This document shows positions 61,262 to 64,000 of a stretch of DNA of 64,000 nt, piece by piece; position 1 is the stretch's first letter; every line of letters begins with the position of its first letter. The notes beneath the pieces are model-generated. The model made no database searches, had not been told where the DNA came from, and worked only from the letters and a program-made list of their open reading frames with translations. Origin of the DNA: Methylophaga thiooxydans DMS010 (GTDB lineage Bacteria; Pseudomonadota; Gammaproteobacteria; Nitrosococcales; Methylophagaceae). The position numbers and the translations under genes were made by a program. Location: positions 61,704 through 125,703 of the forward strand of contig NZ_GG657892.1 in the NCBI RefSeq assembly GCF_000156355.1, written 5' to 3'.

Positions 61262-61746
61262 GCACCACGGCGATTTACCCGGGCACATTTGATCCCATTA
61301 CATACGGACATATTGACCTGATCAATCGCGCTGCAACGCTGTTTGATAAGGTGATTGTCGCCATTGCGATCAATCCAGGTAAGCAACCTATGTTCAGTTT
61401 GGATGAACGTGTAACCTTAGCCAAACAAACAGTCGACGAGTTGACCAACGTAGAGGTACGTGGTTTTGAAGGATTGCTAGTCAACGAAGCACTGAACATG
61501 GGTGCGAATGTGATTATTCGCGGTTTAAGAGCGGTATCGGACTTTGAATACGAATTGCAGCTGGCAACGATGAATCGTCGAATGCAGCCAAAAGTAGAGA
61601 CTTTGTTTTTAACGCCGGCTGAAAATCTGAGTTTTGTGTCATCGTCATTGGTAAAAGAAATAGCCGTATTAGGTGGCGATGTCTCAGAGTTTGTGGCGCC
61701 GTGTGTTCAAATGGCTTTGAAACACAAATTGCCGGCCGCCAAGTAA
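61258..61746 (+). CDS. coaD: Phosphopantetheine adenylyltransferase (CoaD)
   Basis: Transfers AMP from ATP to 4'-phosphopantetheine, the penultimate step of CoA synthesis. The 162 residues show [19 protein letters not shown] (nucleotidyl-transferase HxGH variant), [22 protein letters not shown] and the ISSTxx-like loop seen as [11 protein letters not shown]. Start is GTG, overlapping the rsmD stop (GTGA). With coaX the window has the first and fourth CoA enzymes. Confidence 0.96.
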   Translation: MSTTAIYPGTFDPITYGHIDLINRAATLFDKVIVAIAINPGKQPMFSLDERVTLAKQTVDELTNVEVRGFEGLLVNEALNMGANVIIRGLRAVSDFEYELQLATMNRRMQPKVETLFLTPAENLSFVSSSLVKEIAVLGGDVSEFVAPCVQMALKHKLPAAK

Positions 61747-61784
61747 CAGCGATAACGATCGCAGCCAAATTAATGTTGGAGTAA

Positions 61785-62042
<258 letters not shown>

Positions 62043-62087
62043 CACCTATTCACCGAGCATCAAAGCGCATGTTGATTTATTAAAAGG

Positions 62088-62111
62088 AGCAGCTTTCGGG
62101 CTGCTTTTTTG
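62088..62111 (+). terminator. Intrinsic terminator after yfhL-type ferredoxin gene
   Basis: AGCAGC (62088-62093), loop TTTCGG, GCTGCT (62100-62105) followed by a run of T. It lies 45 nt beyond the ferredoxin stop. Confidence 0.9.
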
Positions 62112-62144
62112 TTTTTACTGAACAGTTTATTTTGAGCCAAAGCC

Positions 62145-62169
62145 GCGCTGAGGTATCCTTAGCGCTTTT
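62145..62169 (+). promoter_or_regulatory. Hairpin and possible promoter in the leuS upstream region
   Basis: GCGCTGAGG, loop TAT, CCTTAGCGC forms a 9-bp stem with one G-T pair, followed by only four T before AATATT. It lies 27 nt upstream of the leuS start. It could be a weak terminator or attenuator. A possible promoter, TTGAGC (62132-62137), 16 nt, TATCCT (62154-62159), overlaps the hairpin; if used, the hairpin would not be transcribed whole and might instead be an operator. Confidence 0.4.
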
Positions 62170-62186
62170 AATATTACTGATTTTAA

Positions 62187-64000
<1,814 letters not shown>

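Overview
The window is a gene-dense stretch of a Gram-negative, probably gammaproteobacterial chromosome. Support comes from the set of families rather than from any database match: RpoH downstream of FtsY-FtsE-FtsX, LapA-LapB, DsbB, Aat plus Bpt plus IF-1, TcdA, TrhO, RoxA (L16 hydroxylase), LdtD plus a YcbK-type peptidase, CsiV-like and TgpA-MoxR-DUF58 modules. By eye the base composition is in the mid to high forties %GC. A Methylophaga- or Piscirickettsiaceae-like source is a guess. I see no insertion sequence, prophage, CRISPR array or rRNA; the window reads as core chromosome with a few accessory islands.

Layout. 1-2.5 kb: isoprenoid genes dxs (cut by the window edge), ispA and xseB on the minus strand. 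2.6-6.0 kb: ribF, a small LprI-like exported protein, a GNAT enzyme, ferredoxin-NADP reductase, an SDR. 6.1-8.4 kb: an arsenic operon arsR-arsI-arsC-acr3 with paired inverted repeats at its promoter, meeting an eIF2B-like gene tail to tail. 9.3-17.2 kb: a GNAT, a GNAT/nitrilase fusion, an MFS transporter, a DUF2238-like membrane protein, a large MscS channel and a His-rich exported protein. 17.3-24.7 kb: a YbaK-like deacylase, an HExxH protein, tcdA, the tgpA-DUF58-moxR operon, a stand-alone encapsulated-ferritin-like (EncFtn) gene and tatD. 24.7-30.2 kb: ggt, trhO, a coiled-coil protein, a YcbK-type peptidase and ldtD. 30.3-34.9 kb: btuCDF-type B12 importer, then hpt-like and methylthioinosine phosphorylase genes. 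35.0-39.3 kb: qmcA-nfeD-cobC-like-roxA, a zinc-ribbon protein and dsbB.

39.3-45.1 kb is a minus-strand information-processing block: infA, bpt, aat, an HDOD protein, recR, ybaB, dnaX and the SRP RNA. dnaX carries an E. coli-like slippery heptamer in the correct phase, followed by a stop in the -1 frame and a hairpin, so it very probably makes both tau and gamma. 45.3-48.7 kb is a MASE1-CHASE-PAS-GGDEF-EAL protein, followed by tRNA-Ser(GGA), coaX (with an unusual charged tail) and birA (no HTH domain). 50.7-53.8 kb holds a 74-residue protein that looks like the two terminal helices of flagellar axial proteins, DUF2069, wrbA, a glutaredoxin-type ArsC and lapBA. 54-64 kb: fdxA, rpoH, ftsX-ftsE-ftsY, two M16 peptidase-family proteins, rsmD, coaD, a YfhL-type ferredoxin and the 5' part of leuS.

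The best candidates for something little described are the EncFtn-like protein with no encapsulin and no shell-targeting tail, with a degenerate 33-34 bp direct repeat upstream; the isolated mini-axial flagellar-like protein; and the CoaX tail. A recurring architectural feature is convergent gene pairs with zero or negative spacing, including one pair whose two stop codons share a single CTAG.
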